Of a stretch of 64,000 nucleotides of DNA, positions 17,213-26,667 are shown piece after piece. The translations under genes were made by a program, and so were the position numbers. The stretch is from positions 20,777 through 84,776 of the forward strand of contig JBATVK010000097.1 of the NCBI GenBank assembly GCA_049671725.1, given 5' to 3'. Under the pieces are notes generated by a model. That model made no database searches. It was not told the origin of the DNA and saw only the letters and a program-made list of their open reading frames with translations. Each line of letters begins with the position of its first letter. Position 1 is the first letter of the stretch. This DNA comes from Palsa-343 sp049671725 (GTDB lineage Bacteria; Acidobacteriota; Terriglobia; Terriglobales; Acidobacteriaceae).

Positions 17213-18559
17213 ATCGTCCGCGCCGAAATACGCGCTGCCAATCTGGATCTGCGTCCCCCTCACCCCCGCGGGTTTGGTGGTCCAGATGCCATACACGTGG
17301 CCGGCCCGCGCCGCGATGCCGGTGTAGTCGCCCATGAATGCGTGCGCCGGGTAGAACGGCTGCGTGGTCCACGCGTAATTCGTGAAGCTCCGCCCGCCGT
17401 CGGTCGATCGCGCCAGCGTCACCGTGCAGTCGCGATTGTGCGGATCGCCGCGCCGGTCGTAGAACAGCACGTCCACCGAACCGTCCACCGGGTCGACCGC
17501 CATCCACTGGAAGAACTGGTCGGCTCCATCGTGCACCGGATCGTTGTTCACGCGCACCGCCGGACCCCAGCTGCGCCCGCCGTTGGCCGACGAGGAGGCA
17601 AATACGTCCACATCGCCGTTGCGGTAGTCGCTCCACGTTACATACAGGCGCGGCTTTCCCGGCCGATGGGCATCAATGCCAATCTGCGGAAATCCATTGG
17701 ATCGCGCCACGTCCTCCACCTGGAACATAATCGGCGCGGTGTGAACGATGTTGCGCGGAACGGAAAACGTTCTGCCTCCATCGTGCGAGACGGTGTACTG
17801 CAGCCATCCGTCGCCGGCCCACACCACATACAGCGTTCCGTCCGGCCCCACCGCTCCCGCAAATCCCTCCAGCGCGCCATTGTCGTCGCGGGGCAGGCCC
17901 GGATGCCGATCGATCTCGATCGGCGTCGACCACGTCAGCCCGTCATCCGTTGACCGCGTCAGCCAGATCTCCGAGTCCGTCAGCGTCCAGCGCGTCCACC
18001 CGATGTAGAGGTTCCCCGCATAGCGGCTGTGCGAATCGTCGGCGACAATATACGGCTTGTCTTCCCACGGGACGGCCGGCCCGTCACTATGCTGGATGAC
18101 CGGGATGTCATTCGTCTCCCACGTCGCGCCCCCATCGAGCGAGCGGCGGATAAACAGACCGTTCCGCGACGAGTCGTGCCCCCAGTAGTTGAACGTGCCC
18201 AGCTTGTCGAAGGCCATGTAGCTGAGGATCGCGTGCCCGTGCGTGTCATACGCGATCGACACATCGCCCGAGACGCGGAAGCGCGTCGATTCCGTGCCCG
18301 TCGCCACCTGCCAGTGTGCGCCGCCATCGGTCGAGTAGCCCGCGTGCGCGTTGTCCTGGAACGCAGCCGCCACATGCTCCGGATTGTTCGGATCGATCGC
18401 GATCCCCGGCTCGGTGAAGAATCCCGGCTGCGGCGTCAGATCGATCACTGTGCCATGGGGCGCTGGCGGAAGCTCTGTCGTTTGCGCGTGGACCCACGCA
18501 GCCGCCCCAGCCATGCATACCCAGCACACGAGTCTCACTGATCCTGCAAACCGTCTCAT
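17204..18559 (-). CDS. Secreted Asp-box (BNR) repeat protein, sialidase-like propeller
   Basis: A 451-residue exported protein. The start is ATG 18559: GGAG stands 8 bases upstream and a signal peptide (VRLVCWVCMAGAAAWVHAQ) follows directly; a longer frame to 19135 overlaps the divergent gene and is rejected. Repeated Asp boxes are visible: STDGGAHW, SLDGGATW, STDDGLTW, SHDGGRTF, SANGGRSW and STDGGRSF, giving a six-bladed propeller. The family includes sialidases but most Asp-box proteins are not; no clear arginine triad was identified by eye. It is transcribed divergently from the sortilin-like gene, with mirror-related upstream elements, suggesting joint control. Confidence 0.82.
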   Translation of the reverse strand: MRRFAGSVRLVCWVCMAGAAAWVHAQTTELPPAPHGTVIDLTPQPGFFTEPGIAIDPNNPEHVAAAFQDNAHAGYSTDGGAHWQVATGTESTRFRVSGDVSIAYDTHGHAILSYMAFDKLGTFNYWGHDSSRNGLFIRRSLDGGATWETNDIPVIQHSDGPAVPWEDKPYIVADDSHSRYAGNLYIGWTRWTLTDSEIWLTRSTDDGLTWSTPIEIDRHPGLPRDDNGALEGFAGAVGPDGTLYVVWAGDGWLQYTVSHDGGRTFSVPRNIVHTAPIMFQVEDVARSNGFPQIGIDAHRPGKPRLYVTWSDYRNGDVDVFASSSANGGRSWGPAVRVNNDPVHDGADQFFQWMAVDPVDGSVDVLFYDRRGDPHNRDCTVTLARSTDGGRSFTNYAWTTQPFYPAHAFMGDYTGIAARAGHVYGIWTTKPAGVRGTQIQIGSAYFGADDQH

Positions 18560-18594
18560 TGGGGATCTCCTTCGTTGGGGGTGGCTGCGCAATG

Positions 18595-18614
18595 TGTACA
18601 AAATAACATGCAAT
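18595..18614 (-). promoter_or_regulatory. Upstream element of the Asp-box gene, mirrored in the divergent gene
   Basis: Read on the minus strand: ATTGCAT, 7 bases, TGTACA, ending 35 bases before the start codon. The same pair of words occurs in opposite orientation before the divergent gene, at almost the same distance from its start. Confidence 0.45.
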
Positions 18615-18699
18615 CGTGGAGCGAGCCGGAGCCCGGAACCGAACCATAAAATCCTTTGCTCCAGCCGGGAATTCAAGTCTGGCCCTCCGAAGCGGGCAG

Positions 18700-18721
18700 A
18701 TTGCATTTCATTTGGTGTACA
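18700..18721 (+). promoter_or_regulatory. Upstream element of the sortilin-like gene, mirrored in the divergent gene
   Basis: ATTGCAT, 9 bases, TGTACA, followed by 37 bases to the ATG. TACAAT (18718-18723) could serve as a -10 box. The match to the mirror element suggests a shared regulator or a duplicated promoter. Confidence 0.45.
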
Positions 18722-18758
18722 ATTTTCCAACCTTTTGTAGTCCCCGGAGCCAGCCTTC

Positions 18759-21700
18759 ATGTTCAGAAAAGATTCCTCCGCCCTGTTGTGTGTCCTGTGC
18801 ATCCTCACCCTGGCTTTCGCAGCCGGGCCGGCCTCTGCGCAGCGCTTTCGGCGGCGTGGCGGCTTTCCGGATGAGTTCGGCTTCCGCTTCCTGGGGCCGG
18901 CGGTTGGCAATCGCGTCTCCGCGGTGGCCGGCGTGCCCGGCGATCCCAGCACCTGGTACGCAGGCGCGGCGTCGGGCGGCGTTTGGAAGTCGGTGGACGG
19001 CGGCAATCGCTGGCTGCCCATCTTCGACCAGGAGCCGGTAGCGGCCATCGGTGCGCTGGCCGTCGCGCCCACTGACCCCAACATCGTCTGGGTTGGCACC
19101 GGGGAAGCGTGGGCCATCCGCGATATCGATGTCACCGGCGACGGCGTCTACAAATCCACGGACGCCGGCAAGACCTGGCAGCACATGGGCCTCGATCCCA
19201 CCGGCCGCATTGGCCGTGTCATCATCGATCCCCAGGATCCGGATCGCGTCTTTGTCTGCGCGCTCGGCCGCCTGGGCGGCCCGCAGCCGGAGCGCGGCGT
19301 CTACCGCACCGAAGACGGCGGCAAAACCTGGACCAAAGTCCTCTTCGTCGACGAAAACACCGGCTGCTCCGGGCTAACCTTCGATCCCGAGAATCCGCGC
19401 ACCCTCTTTGCCGGCATGTGGCAGGTCTCCATGCGCACCTGGGGCGAGTTCAGCGGCGGACCGGGCAGCGGCATCTACGTCTCGCACGACCGCGGGACCA
19501 CCTGGACCCACATCGAGGGCCACGGGCTGCCCCATTCGCCCGTCGGCAAGATCGACGTGGCCGTCGCTCCCACCGACTCCAACCGCGTCTACGCCTTGAT
19601 TGAAACCAGTGAGCAGGGCTCTGTCTGGCGCTCCGATGACGGCGGCGTCAACTGGCACGTGGAGAGCTGGGATCGCACCCTCATCGGCCGCGCCGGCTAT
19701 TACATCCGCATCGCCGTCTCGCCGGTGGACGAAAACGAGGTCTTCATCTCCAACAGCGGATTTCACGTTTCCCTCGATGGTGGCCGCATCTTTCAGGAGC
19801 GGCCCTGGGGCGGCGACAATCACGACATCTGGTGGGACCCGAAAAATCCCGACCGCTTCGCCATCTCCTTTGACGGCGGGCTAGCCATCACCACCACTGC
19901 CGGACGCGGCTTTCACGATGTGACCCTGCCCATCGGCCAGATGTATCACGTCGCCGTCGACGACCAGATTCCTTACTACGTCTATGGCAACATGCAGGAC
20001 AACAGCACCATGCGCGGTCCCAGTGTGCCCATCGAGGGCTATACGCCCGACGTGGGATGGGATCACCCCATGGGCGGCTGCGAATCCGGCTTCACCCTCC
20101 CCGATCCCGCCGATCCCAACATCGTCTGGGCCTCCTGCTACGCCGACGAAGTGACGCGCTGGGATGCGCGCACTCGCGAGGCGCGTTCCGTCAGCCCGTG
20201 GTATCACACCCTCGACTCCGCGCCCAATCAGACCAAATACCGCTGCCACTGGACGCCGCCCCTGGCCATCGATCCCTTCGACCCCAACACCGTCTACTAC
20301 GGCTGTCAGGTCGTTTTCAAAACCAGTAACGGCGGCCAGAGCTGGTCCGTCATTAGTCCCGATCTCTCCACGCAGGACCCCGCCCACATCGTTTCTTCCG
20401 GCGGCCTCATCGGCGACAATCTTGGCCAGTTCTACGGCGAAGTCGTCTTCGCGCTGGCTCCGTCGACCGTCGAAAAGGGCCTGCTCTGGGCGGGCACCAA
20501 CGACGGCAAAGTCTGGTACACCCGCGACGGCGGCGGCCACTGGAACGACGTCACCGCCGCTATCGGTATGCCGCCGCTGGGCACCGTCACCAGCATTCAG
20601 CCCTCCTTCTTCGACGCGGGCACGGCCTACATCTCGGTCGATTTCCACCTCGTCAACGACCGCGATCCCTACATCTACAAGACCACCGATTTCGGCAAGA
20701 CATGGACCAGCATCGTCAGCAACCTCCCCAAAGGTCCGCTGGCCTACGTGCGCAACGTCTCGGAAGACCCTAACTGCAAAGGCCTGCTCTTTGCCGGCAC
20801 CGGTAACGCGCTCTACTACTCGCTCGACGACGGCGGGAACTGGACGCACTTCAACACCGGCCTGCCGCCTTCGCCCGTCACCTGGACCGTGGTGCAGAAG
20901 CGTTTCCACGATCTCGTCGTCTCCACCTACGGCCGCGGCTTCTACATCCTCGACGACATCACCCCGCTGGAGCAGATGGCCACGCAGAAGTCCGACGCTG
21001 CCGTGCGCTTCTTTGCGCCGCGTCCCACCTATCGCTTCCGCCACAGCGAATACGTGCTGCTCACCTACGCTCTCAAGGCCGCGCCGAAGAAGCCCGTCGA
21101 AGTGCAGATCCTCGATGCCCAGGGTCACCTCGTCCGCAAGCTGACCGCCGAAGCTCACGAAGGCATGAACCGCATCGGCTGGGATATGCGCTACGCAGCG
21201 CCGACCCTCGTTACCCTCCGCACCATCCCGCCCGAGGACCCGCACATCTGGCAGGAAGGCCGCTTCTTCGGCATGGATTCGCGCCCCGTCACCCACTGGG
21301 GCATGGAAGTCACGCCCACCACCCTCGCCGTTCCCGGACACTACGAAGCCCGGCTCACCATCGACGGCCAGACTTACACCCAGCCCATCACCATCCTTCC
21401 CGATCCCCGCGTGCCAACCAGCCAGGCGGACTTGGAAGCCTCCGTGAAGCTGCAGTTGCAGATCCGCGACGACGTCACAAAAACGGCGGACATGATCAAC
21501 CGCATTGAGTGGATGCGCAAGCAGCTCGCCGACGTGGAAAAAATGGAAGCCGGCGACCAGGGCAGGCCGCAGATGCTCAAAGACGCTACCGCGATGGATC
21601 AGAAGATGCAGGACGTGGAGTACTCGCTGATGAGCCAGCCTCTGGCGGCGAGCGACGACAAGACCTACATCTCCGCCTGGAAGATCTACTACAACCTGCT

Positions 21701-21965
21701 CTGGCTCGACGCCGAGATTGGCGCTGGCGCCGGCGACGTGGCCGGAGGCGACGATTTCCCGCCCACCGACACCGAGGTCGAGCTCTTCCACCAGCTCGAG
21801 CAGAAGCTGACCACAGCCACGGCGAGCTACAGCACCCTCATGACCCAGGAGGTCCCTGCATTCAACCGCACCCTGGCCGAACACAGCGTGACGCCCATCG
21901 CTGCCGGAGGCGCGCCCCCGCCGTCGCCGTCCCCGGCACCGCAGGAGAACGACGCGAACGACTAA
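18759..21965 (+). CDS. Sortilin/VPS10-like beta-propeller exported protein
   Basis: A 1068-residue secreted protein with a signal peptide (LLCVLCILTLAFAAGPASAQ). Two propeller regions carry many Asp-box or sortilin-type repeats: SVDGGNRW, STDAGKTW, TEDGGKTW, SHDRGTTW, SDDGGVNW, TSNGGQSW, TRDGGGHW and TTDFGKTW. The C-terminal third (about residue 760 onward) has a beta-sandwich-like part (HWGMEVTPTTLAVPGHYEAR), then a helical segment, and ends in a Pro/Ala-rich tail. Proteins of this make-up are common in Acidobacteriota and are usually annotated as glycosyl hydrolase or VPS10-domain proteins; no activity is established. It probably acts in the periplasm or outside the cell. Confidence 0.82.
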   Translation: MFRKDSSALLCVLCILTLAFAAGPASAQRFRRRGGFPDEFGFRFLGPAVGNRVSAVAGVPGDPSTWYAGAASGGVWKSVDGGNRWLPIFDQEPVAAIGALAVAPTDPNIVWVGTGEAWAIRDIDVTGDGVYKSTDAGKTWQHMGLDPTGRIGRVIIDPQDPDRVFVCALGRLGGPQPERGVYRTEDGGKTWTKVLFVDENTGCSGLTFDPENPRTLFAGMWQVSMRTWGEFSGGPGSGIYVSHDRGTTWTHIEGHGLPHSPVGKIDVAVAPTDSNRVYALIETSEQGSVWRSDDGGVNWHVESWDRTLIGRAGYYIRIAVSPVDENEVFISNSGFHVSLDGGRIFQERPWGGDNHDIWWDPKNPDRFAISFDGGLAITTTAGRGFHDVTLPIGQMYHVAVDDQIPYYVYGNMQDNSTMRGPSVPIEGYTPDVGWDHPMGGCESGFTLPDPADPNIVWASCYADEVTRWDARTREARSVSPWYHTLDSAPNQTKYRCHWTPPLAIDPFDPNTVYYGCQVVFKTSNGGQSWSVISPDLSTQDPAHIVSSGGLIGDNLGQFYGEVVFALAPSTVEKGLLWAGTNDGKVWYTRDGGGHWNDVTAAIGMPPLGTVTSIQPSFFDAGTAYISVDFHLVNDRDPYIYKTTDFGKTWTSIVSNLPKGPLAYVRNVSEDPNCKGLLFAGTGNALYYSLDDGGNWTHFNTGLPPSPVTWTVVQKRFHDLVVSTYGRGFYILDDITPLEQMATQKSDAAVRFFAPRPTYRFRHSEYVLLTYALKAAPKKPVEVQILDAQGHLVRKLTAEAHEGMNRIGWDMRYAAPTLVTLRTIPPEDPHIWQEGRFFGMDSRPVTHWGMEVTPTTLAVPGHYEARLTIDGQTYTQPITILPDPRVPTSQADLEASVKLQLQIRDDVTKTADMINRIEWMRKQLADVEKMEAGDQGRPQMLKDATAMDQKMQDVEYSLMSQPLAASDDKTYISAWKIYYNLLWLDAEIGAGAGDVAGGDDFPPTDTEVELFHQLEQKLTTATASYSTLMTQEVPAFNRTLAEHSVTPIAAGGAPPPSPSPAPQENDAND

Positions 21966-22019
21966 CCCGGCTGCGCCCCGTTCGCCCCCGCTCAGCTCCG
22001 GGTACGGTACGCTGGTTCC

Positions 22020-22796
22020 ATGTCCCCAGTCGGTTTGTCGCTTGAGGGCCAGGTCGCCCTCGTTACAGGTGGCTCGCGCGGCATTGGCGCGGCCACGGTG
22101 CGCCTGTTCCGCGAGGCAGGCGCGCGGGTAGCCTTTAGCTTTCGCGCCGCGCGCGAAACCGCCGAAAAACTCGCCCGCGAGTGTGGCGGACCCGGCCACT
22201 GTGTCGCCCTTGAGAAGGACCTGACCACACCGGACGACGGCCGCACCCTCGTCCAGCGGACCGTCGATGCCCTGGGCCGCATCGACATTCTTGTCGCCAA
22301 CCACGGCGTCTGGCCGCCCCAGGACGTACCCATTGCGGAGATGCCCGAGAGCCAGTGGCGCCGCACTCTGGCCGTGAATCTCGACAGTGTCTTCGGGCTC
22401 ATCCAGGCAGCCGCCGCCCAGATGCAGAAGCAGGAAGCCGCCGGCCACATCGTCCTCGTCAGCTCGACCGCCGGCCAGCGCGGCGAAGCCTTCCACGCCG
22501 ATTATGCGGCCAGCAAGGGCGCGCTCATCAGCATGACCAAAGGGCTGGCAACGGAGCTGGCGCCGAAGGGCATCCAGGTCAACTGCGTTGCGCCCGGTTG
22601 GGTGGCCACCGAGATGTCGGCCCCCGCGCTGAGCGATCCGCGGCTGCGGGAGCGCGCCCTGGGCACCATTCCCATGGGCCGCCCAGCCGATCCCAGGGAA
22701 ATTGCGGGGCCAATTCTATTTTTGTGCACTCCGCTTGCTGGCTTTATGACCGGTGAAATCGTCAATGTCAATGGAGGAGCGGTTCTGGTCGGATGA
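22020..22796 (+). CDS. Short-chain dehydrogenase/reductase, FabG-like
   Basis: A 258-residue classical SDR: TGGSRGIG near residue 16, Ser149, Tyr162 and Lys166 (YAASK), CVAPGWVATEM, and a C-terminal NVNGG. The usual NNAG motif reads ANHG (93-96), a tolerated change. It is likely a 3-oxoacyl or sugar/alcohol NAD(P)H reductase; the substrate cannot be read. Its stop codon overlaps the next gene's ATG (ATGA), so the two are translationally coupled. Confidence 0.85.
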   Translation: MSPVGLSLEGQVALVTGGSRGIGAATVRLFREAGARVAFSFRAARETAEKLARECGGPGHCVALEKDLTTPDDGRTLVQRTVDALGRIDILVANHGVWPPQDVPIAEMPESQWRRTLAVNLDSVFGLIQAAAAQMQKQEAAGHIVLVSSTAGQRGEAFHADYAASKGALISMTKGLATELAPKGIQVNCVAPGWVATEMSAPALSDPRLRERALGTIPMGRPADPREIAGPILFLCTPLAGFMTGEIVNVNGGAVLVG

Positions 22797-23629
22797 GTAT
22801 GCGCAGGATTGCAATGGTTCTGGTGTTGGGATGGACGGCAACGGCTCTGGCGCAGACCACCGGGCCGTCGGCGCCCCCGGTCTCCGGCGTCTCAGCGAGC
22901 GCGGCGGCCCCGGACTCCAATGCGGCAAAAGCCCGCGCCGCCCTCAACGCCATGGTGCAGGCCCTGGGAGGCGAACGCTGGCTGAGCACCCAGGACAGCT
23001 TCGTGGAAGGCCGCATCGCCGCCTTCTATGAGGGCAAGCCCACCGGCGTCACCGTCCTCTACTGGCAGTGGAAGACCCCGGATGCGATGCGCGTCGACCT
23101 CACCGAAGGCAAGCACGACAAGGACAACTGGGTGCAGGTGTTCTCGGCCCACCAGTGCTGGGAGATCACCTACCAGGGCCTGCGGCCCATGCAGAAGGAC
23201 ACCTGCGCGGCCGCCAACCGTCTCCAGGACCACTCCATCGAGCAAGCCGTCAGGGTGTGGATGAAAAACCCGACCACGATGCTCACCTACGACGGCCAGT
23301 CGCTCGCCGAGCGGCATCTCGCGGAGCAGGTCACCCTGCTCTCCGCCGACAACGATGCCATCACCATCCAGATGGACGCGCAGACGCACCTGCCGCTCAG
23401 CTGCTCGTGGTCTTGGCGCGACCCCGTCTACCACGACAAAAATGTGGACGCGGAGGAGTTCGACGACTACCACGTCATCGACGGCCTCCCGACGCCGTTT
23501 ACCCTGACCCGCGTGCACAACGGAGACACCACCCAGCAGCGGTTCGTGCTGAAAGCAGCCTACAACGTGCCGCTCCCCGAAAACGGCTTCGACGTAGACG
23601 CGATTGCCGCGCGGGTCGTTCGCCACTAA
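22793..23629 (+). CDS. Exported protein of unknown function (LolA-like fold possible)
   Basis: A 278-residue protein with a signal peptide (ATG 22793; MVLVLGWTATALAQ region), a short Ala/Pro/Ser-rich linker, then a domain beginning LNAMVQALGGERWL and containing alternating beta-strand patterns (TVLYWQWKTPDAMRVDL). The pattern resembles the outer-membrane lipoprotein-sorting (LolA/LolB) fold often found in acidobacterial exported proteins; this is an impression, not an identified motif. It starts inside the stop codon of the upstream SDR gene. Function unknown. Confidence 0.7.
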   Translation: MSMRRIAMVLVLGWTATALAQTTGPSAPPVSGVSASAAAPDSNAAKARAALNAMVQALGGERWLSTQDSFVEGRIAAFYEGKPTGVTVLYWQWKTPDAMRVDLTEGKHDKDNWVQVFSAHQCWEITYQGLRPMQKDTCAAANRLQDHSIEQAVRVWMKNPTTMLTYDGQSLAERHLAEQVTLLSADNDAITIQMDAQTHLPLSCSWSWRDPVYHDKNVDAEEFDDYHVIDGLPTPFTLTRVHNGDTTQQRFVLKAAYNVPLPENGFDVDAIAARVVRH

Positions 23630-23675
23630 AAACACGAAGGCCGCACGCTCGCTGAGAAAAGGAGCAGTGCGGCCT
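23628..23675 (-). terminator. Hairpin terminator downstream of tatA
   Basis: A perfect 9-base stem (AGGCCGCAC at 23638-23646 with GTGCGGCCT at 23667-23675, loop 20) is followed on the minus strand by a run of five T a few bases later (23628-23632). It separates two convergent genes. There is no T-tract in the + direction. Confidence 0.55.
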
Positions 23676-23698
23676 GAACCTGTGCGGTCGTTGCGGTC

Positions 23699-23914
23699 TT
23701 ACTTCACCTGCGGGGTCACCGATTCGGACTTGGTCGTGGTGTCCTGCTTCGCGGCGGCATCGGCGTTGTCACTGCCCTTGATGCCGTCCTTGAAGCCCCG
23801 GAATGCCTCGCCGAGTCCCTTGCCCAGCCCCGGCAGCTTGCTGGGACCGAAGATAAGCAGACAGATGACGAGGATGATCAGCAGGTGTTCGGGTTTGAAG
23901 AGGTTATCAAACAT
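23699..23914 (-). CDS. tatA: Sec-independent protein translocase TatA/TatE
   Basis: A 71-residue protein with the canonical TatA plan: an N-terminal membrane helix (HLLIILVICLLIFG), the hinge FGPSKLPGLGKGLGEA, an amphipathic helix (FRGFKDGIKG) and a short polar tail. TatA oligomers form the channel of the twin-arginine export pathway. ATG 23914 is chosen over an upstream ATG because GGGAG sits 8 bases before it and the helix then starts at the usual place. tatB and tatC are not in the window. A Tat substrate candidate is encoded at 32408-33763. Confidence 0.92.
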   Translation of the reverse strand: MFDNLFKPEHLLIILVICLLIFGPSKLPGLGKGLGEAFRGFKDGIKGSDNADAAAKQDTTTKSESVTPQVK

Positions 23915-24072
23915 AGAGAATCTCCCGGAGAAAAGCGCGCGGGAACCTGGCCCAGCTCCGTATGCCTTCATTGTCGCACATCGGCCAACCTGCCGATGAG
24001 AACTCGTAAGGATTGCGCCCCGCGAGGGTGACGCGCAGCACGCCCGCGTTAGACACTGTATTCAGGAGATCC

Positions 24073-26625
24073 ATGAGCGCCGCCGAACGAACCATCTGCG
24101 TCCACGGGCACTTTTATCAGCCCCCCCGGGAGAATCCGTGGCTGGAGACGGTCGAGGCCCAGGAATCCGCGGCCCCGTGGCACGACTGGAACGAGCGCAT
24201 CACCGGCGAATGCTACGCGCCCAACAGCGCCGCGCGCATCGTCGACCGCGAAAACGAGATCATCCGCATTCTGAACAACTACGCGCGCATGAGCTTCAAT
24301 TTCGGCCCCACGCTGCTCTCGTGGCTGGAGGAAAATGCGCCGCGCGTGCATGCGGCGATTGTCCACGCGGACGTGCGCAGTCAGGACCGCTACTCCGGCC
24401 ACGGGTCGGCCATGGCCCAGGTGTACAACCACGTCATTCTGCCCCTGGCCTCGACGCGCGACCGGATCACCCAGATCCGCTGGGGAATTGCCGATTTCCG
24501 CGACCGCTTTGGCCGCTTGCCGGAGGGCATGTGGCTGCCGGAAACGGCCGTGGACACAGAGTCGCTGGAGCTGCTGGCCGAGCACGGGATCAAATTCGTG
24601 CTGCTGGCTCCGCATCAGTGCGGGCTCGTGCGGCCGCTGGAGAAGGCCGCCGCTGCCAGGTCCGGCGCAAAATCGAAACCGGAGACGGAGCCACAGTGGA
24701 TCGAGACCCCGGACGCCTCGGTCGACACCACCCGCTCCTATCTGGTGAAGCTGAACGAGGGGCGGAGCATCGCCGTTTTCTTCTATGACGGACCGCGCTC
24801 CCGCGCCATCGCCTTCGAGGGACTGCTCAACAGCGGCGAGGCCTTCGCTCAGCGCCTGATGTCCGGCTTCAAAGAGGACAGCGACCACGCGCAGATGGTC
24901 CACGTCGCCACCGATGGAGAAAGTTACGGCCACCATCACAAATACGGCGAGATGGCGCTCGCCTGGATGCTCCACTGGGTCCAGGAGCAGAGCGCAAAGG
25001 CCGCGAAAAATAAGGTCCGGATGACGAATTACGGCGAGTTCCTCGCGAAGCATCCGCCGCGGTTCGAAGCGCGCATCGTCGAGGATACCTCGTGGAGCTG
25101 CGCCCATGGCCTCGAACGCTGGCGGTCGGACTGCGGCTGCTCCAGCGGACGGCCGGGATGGAACCAGAAATGGCGGGCGCCCCTGCGCGAGGCGCTCGAC
25201 TGGCTGCGCGACACCGTCGCCCCGCTGGTTCGCTCCGCCGCCGAGCAGCTCTTCGCCGACCCCGATGCGGCTCGGAACGAATACATCAATGTCGTGCTCG
25301 ACCGCTCGCGAGACTCGCGCGACGCTTTCCTCGCCGCCCATCGCTCCCACCCGCTCAGCCCCGCGGAACGAACCCAGGCCCTGATGCTGATGGAGCTGGA
25401 GCGCCACGCAATGCTCATGTACACCAGTTGCGGGTGGTTCTTCGACGACATTGCCGGAATCGAGACCGTGCAGATCGTCGCCTACGCCAGCCGCGTGCTG
25501 CAACTGGCCGCCTACCTCTTCGGCGAGTCCGCCGCGGGCCTGGAAGCGCAGTTCGTGGAGCGCCTGAAAGCCGCCAAAAGCAATCTGCCCCAGGAACAGG
25601 ACGGCGCCGCTGTCTACGATCGCCGCGTGCGCCCCATGCAGGTGGATCTGGAGCAGGTGGGGGCGCACTACGCCATCAGCTCCATCTTCACCAACTATCC
25701 TGACGAAGCGAATCTCTTCTGCTACACGGTGCGGCGCATCGCCTATGAAGCGGTGTCCTCGGGCCGCGTGCGCCTGGTGATGGGCCAGGCGCTGATCAGC
25801 TCAAAGATCACCGAAGCGTCCGAGACCGTGGCCTTTGCCGTGCTCCACTTCGGCGACCAGAACATGACCGCGGTGGTCAAGCGCTGGGACCCCGCTGATA
25901 CCGCGGCGTACGAACAATTTGTCGCCGATGCCAAAGAAGCAGTGAGCCAGGCGGATTTCCTCGAAGTGGTGCGCTGTTTCGATCGCCACTTCGGTGCCCA
26001 GGCCTATTCCATCCGCTCCCTCTTCCACGACGAGCAGAAGCGCATCCTCGACATCCTGCTCACCGGCACCATCAGCGAAGTCGAAACCAGCCTGTCGAAT
26101 ATCTACGAGAAACAGGCGTCGCTGCTGCACTTCCTCAGCCAGACCGGGCTGCCGCGTCCCGAGGCGCTGACCCTGGCGGCGACCTTCGCCATCAACGCTG
26201 GGCTCAGGCGCGCGCTGGAGAGCGACCCGGTCGACGCTGTGCAGGCGCGCAACTGGCTGAATCTGGCCAGGGCCGACCAGGTGGCCCTCGATAAGCCCGT
26301 GCTGAGCTACGTGGTGGATCGGAGCATGAAGCGCGCTATGGTGGCGCTGCACAAGCAGCCCGAAGATGGCGCCCTGGACAACACCCTGCTGGTCGCGCGG
26401 ACCATCCGCGAGCTGCCCATCGATCTGAACCTGTGGCAGGCGCAGAACCTCTGGTACGAGCTCTACCGCACCCGCCGAGAGTCGCCGCCCAGCGAGGAGT
26501 GGCTGGAGAAACTGAAGGAGCTGGGGCGGCTGATGCACATCCGCGTGGAAGACATTGTGGCGGAAGAAGGAAACGGGAACGGGGAGCACGGAGTGGTGAC
26601 AGCCAGCGAATCGACAGCCGGCTGA
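24073..26625 (+). CDS. GH57-type enzyme with DUF3536 (alpha-glucan active, predicted)
   Basis: An 850-residue cytosolic protein without a signal peptide. The N-terminal part has GH57 marks: CVHGHFYQPPR (motif 1), PEGMWLPETAVD with the likely nucleophile Glu157, and VATDGESYGHHH with candidate acid/base Asp281. Downstream sequence corresponds to the DUF3536 extension. GH57 enzymes include alpha-amylases, 4-alpha-glucanotransferases and branching enzymes; the precise activity is not determined. ATG 24073 is supported by AGGAGA about 6 bases upstream; an earlier in-frame start at 24013 has no box. It probably works in glycogen or maltodextrin turnover. Confidence 0.85.
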   Translation: MSAAERTICVHGHFYQPPRENPWLETVEAQESAAPWHDWNERITGECYAPNSAARIVDRENEIIRILNNYARMSFNFGPTLLSWLEENAPRVHAAIVHADVRSQDRYSGHGSAMAQVYNHVILPLASTRDRITQIRWGIADFRDRFGRLPEGMWLPETAVDTESLELLAEHGIKFVLLAPHQCGLVRPLEKAAAARSGAKSKPETEPQWIETPDASVDTTRSYLVKLNEGRSIAVFFYDGPRSRAIAFEGLLNSGEAFAQRLMSGFKEDSDHAQMVHVATDGESYGHHHKYGEMALAWMLHWVQEQSAKAAKNKVRMTNYGEFLAKHPPRFEARIVEDTSWSCAHGLERWRSDCGCSSGRPGWNQKWRAPLREALDWLRDTVAPLVRSAAEQLFADPDAARNEYINVVLDRSRDSRDAFLAAHRSHPLSPAERTQALMLMELERHAMLMYTSCGWFFDDIAGIETVQIVAYASRVLQLAAYLFGESAAGLEAQFVERLKAAKSNLPQEQDGAAVYDRRVRPMQVDLEQVGAHYAISSIFTNYPDEANLFCYTVRRIAYEAVSSGRVRLVMGQALISSKITEASETVAFAVLHFGDQNMTAVVKRWDPADTAAYEQFVADAKEAVSQADFLEVVRCFDRHFGAQAYSIRSLFHDEQKRILDILLTGTISEVETSLSNIYEKQASLLHFLSQTGLPRPEALTLAATFAINAGLRRALESDPVDAVQARNWLNLARADQVALDKPVLSYVVDRSMKRAMVALHKQPEDGALDNTLLVARTIRELPIDLNLWQAQNLWYELYRTRRESPPSEEWLEKLKELGRLMHIRVEDIVAEEGNGNGEHGVVTASESTAG

Positions 26626-26667
26626 GAGGCGCTCACCAGCGCAGGGTGAAAATCCGGAAGACCGCCG

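Noticed and set aside
18701..18723. TTGCAT and TACAAT read as a -35/-10 promoter pair
   Set aside because: The spacer is only 11 bases, too short for a housekeeping promoter, so the words were kept only as unassigned elements.
18560..19135. N-terminal extension of the Asp-box gene to 19135
   Set aside because: The extension overlaps the divergent sortilin-like gene; a signal peptide and ribosome-binding site mark 18559 as the start.
19881..22496. Minus-strand frame of 871 codons opposite the sortilin-like gene and SDR
   Set aside because: No signal, no motif, low-complexity Gly/Val/Asp composition; both + strand genes have clear motifs.
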